Part shown: piece by piece, positions 63,833 to 64,000 of the stretch | How positions within the stretch are numbered: the first letter of the stretch is position 1 | How the letters are laid out: every line of letters starts with the position of its first letter | NCBI RefSeq assembly: GCF_024171995.1 | Contig: NZ_JAMTCT010000023.1 | Location: 26,151-90,150 of the forward strand | DNA from: Promicromonospora umidemergens | GTDB lineage: Bacteria; Actinomycetota; Actinomycetes; Actinomycetales; Cellulomonadaceae | Length of the DNA: 64,000 nucleotides | Reading direction: 5' to 3' | Position numbers and translations under genes: made by a program | The notes under the pieces: generated by a model | Told to the model about the DNA's origin: nothing | Database searches by the model: none | What the model saw: the letters and a program-made list of their open reading frames with translations, nothing else

Positions 63833-64000
63833 TTGTCAGACGTACGGGTCACGATAGTGACCTGGGGCCTGACACGTCCTCATCCGATGTTGTCTGTCGG
63901 TCGACGCCTGCTTTCCGTTCCGGGCGAGTGCCTCGTTCCTCGGCCCTCACCCTGCACTGCACTCCGGCCTCACCCGATGTTGTCTGTCGGGTGAGGCCTG
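63833..64000. repeat. Repeat cluster at the right window edge
   Basis: 63833-63877 resembles the 3' end of nuoG and forms GGTCAC-4-GTGACC inside TGTCAG...CTGACA. 63922-63953 is an exact copy of a 32-base stretch in the nuoL-nuoK gap. 63881-63910 recurs 90 bases later at 63971-64000 (25 of 30 positions match). GGCCTCACCCGA and its complement (63966-63977, 63987-63998) form a hairpin. The cluster continues beyond the window. Confidence 0.7.

Noticed and set aside
63814..63852. Earlier start for the TrkA-type protein (MTRTSDKWPERN)
   Set aside because: It would begin inside a dispersed palindromic repeat; the later GTG has a proper ribosome binding site and gives the family length.

Overview
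The window looks like the chromosome of a high-GC Gram-positive bacterium, most likely a Micrococcales actinobacterium (Promicromonosporaceae or Cellulomonadaceae are plausible; the exact taxon is inference). The reasons are the strong G/C third-position bias, the frequent GTG starts, a basic 32-residue bS22-type ribosomal peptide, the histidine phosphatase-tlpA-ccdA-resB-ccsB cytochrome c cluster, a menaquinone (not ubiquinone) pathway, and many starts preceded 6-7 nt upstream by TAnnnT, the pattern of leaderless actinobacterial mRNAs. No tRNA, rRNA, CRISPR array, prophage or intact insertion sequence was seen.

Layout. 1-8068: two paralogous giant surface proteins on the minus strand (one cut by the window edge, one of 2021 residues with Ig/cadherin-like and FN3 repeats), separated by an AlbA_2-type regulator whose start lies in a 37-bp palindrome. 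8308-9248: an XRE-fused MntA nucleotidyltransferase and HepT toxin pair. 9419-28482: one long minus-strand unit, geranylgeranyl-reductase-like gene, nuoABCDEFGHIJKLMN, polyprenyl diphosphate synthase. A textbook Rex operator lies at the likely transcription start of this unit. 28629-31448: a LuxR-domain remnant, menG and menF. 31479-36230: a DUF6114/DUF6230 pair with a divergent TetR regulator, an unknown membrane protein and a GNAT acetyltransferase. 36365-41881: htrA-like protease, menD, menC and divergent menB. 42302-45191: a P-loop protein paired with an ABC-exporter-like protein that has lost its ATPase motifs. 45306-49543: DUF3048 lipoprotein, menE, menA, DUF4229 and PLDc_N-type small membrane proteins. 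49603-54473: cytochrome c maturation operon. 54625-59301: secreted GH78 alpha-L-rhamnosidase. 59386-63813: MarR/YceI pair, rex, glutaredoxin-like gene, HAD phosphatase, bS22 and a TrkA-type RCK protein.

How it fits together. Most of the window makes a menaquinone-dependent respiratory chain: the men genes and the prenyl synthase make menaquinone, the reductase probably saturates its side chain, Nuo complex I reduces it, and the Ccs/Res genes assemble cytochrome c. The NADH sensor Rex is encoded about 32 kb away, and a Rex-type site precedes the reductase-nuo unit, which closes a plausible redox control loop.

The gaps hold unusually many inverted repeats: long near-perfect hairpins at both convergent and divergent gene borders, a cluster of eight REP-like copies after menB, and dispersed repeats that also reach into coding 3' ends (nuoG, nuoJ, resB).
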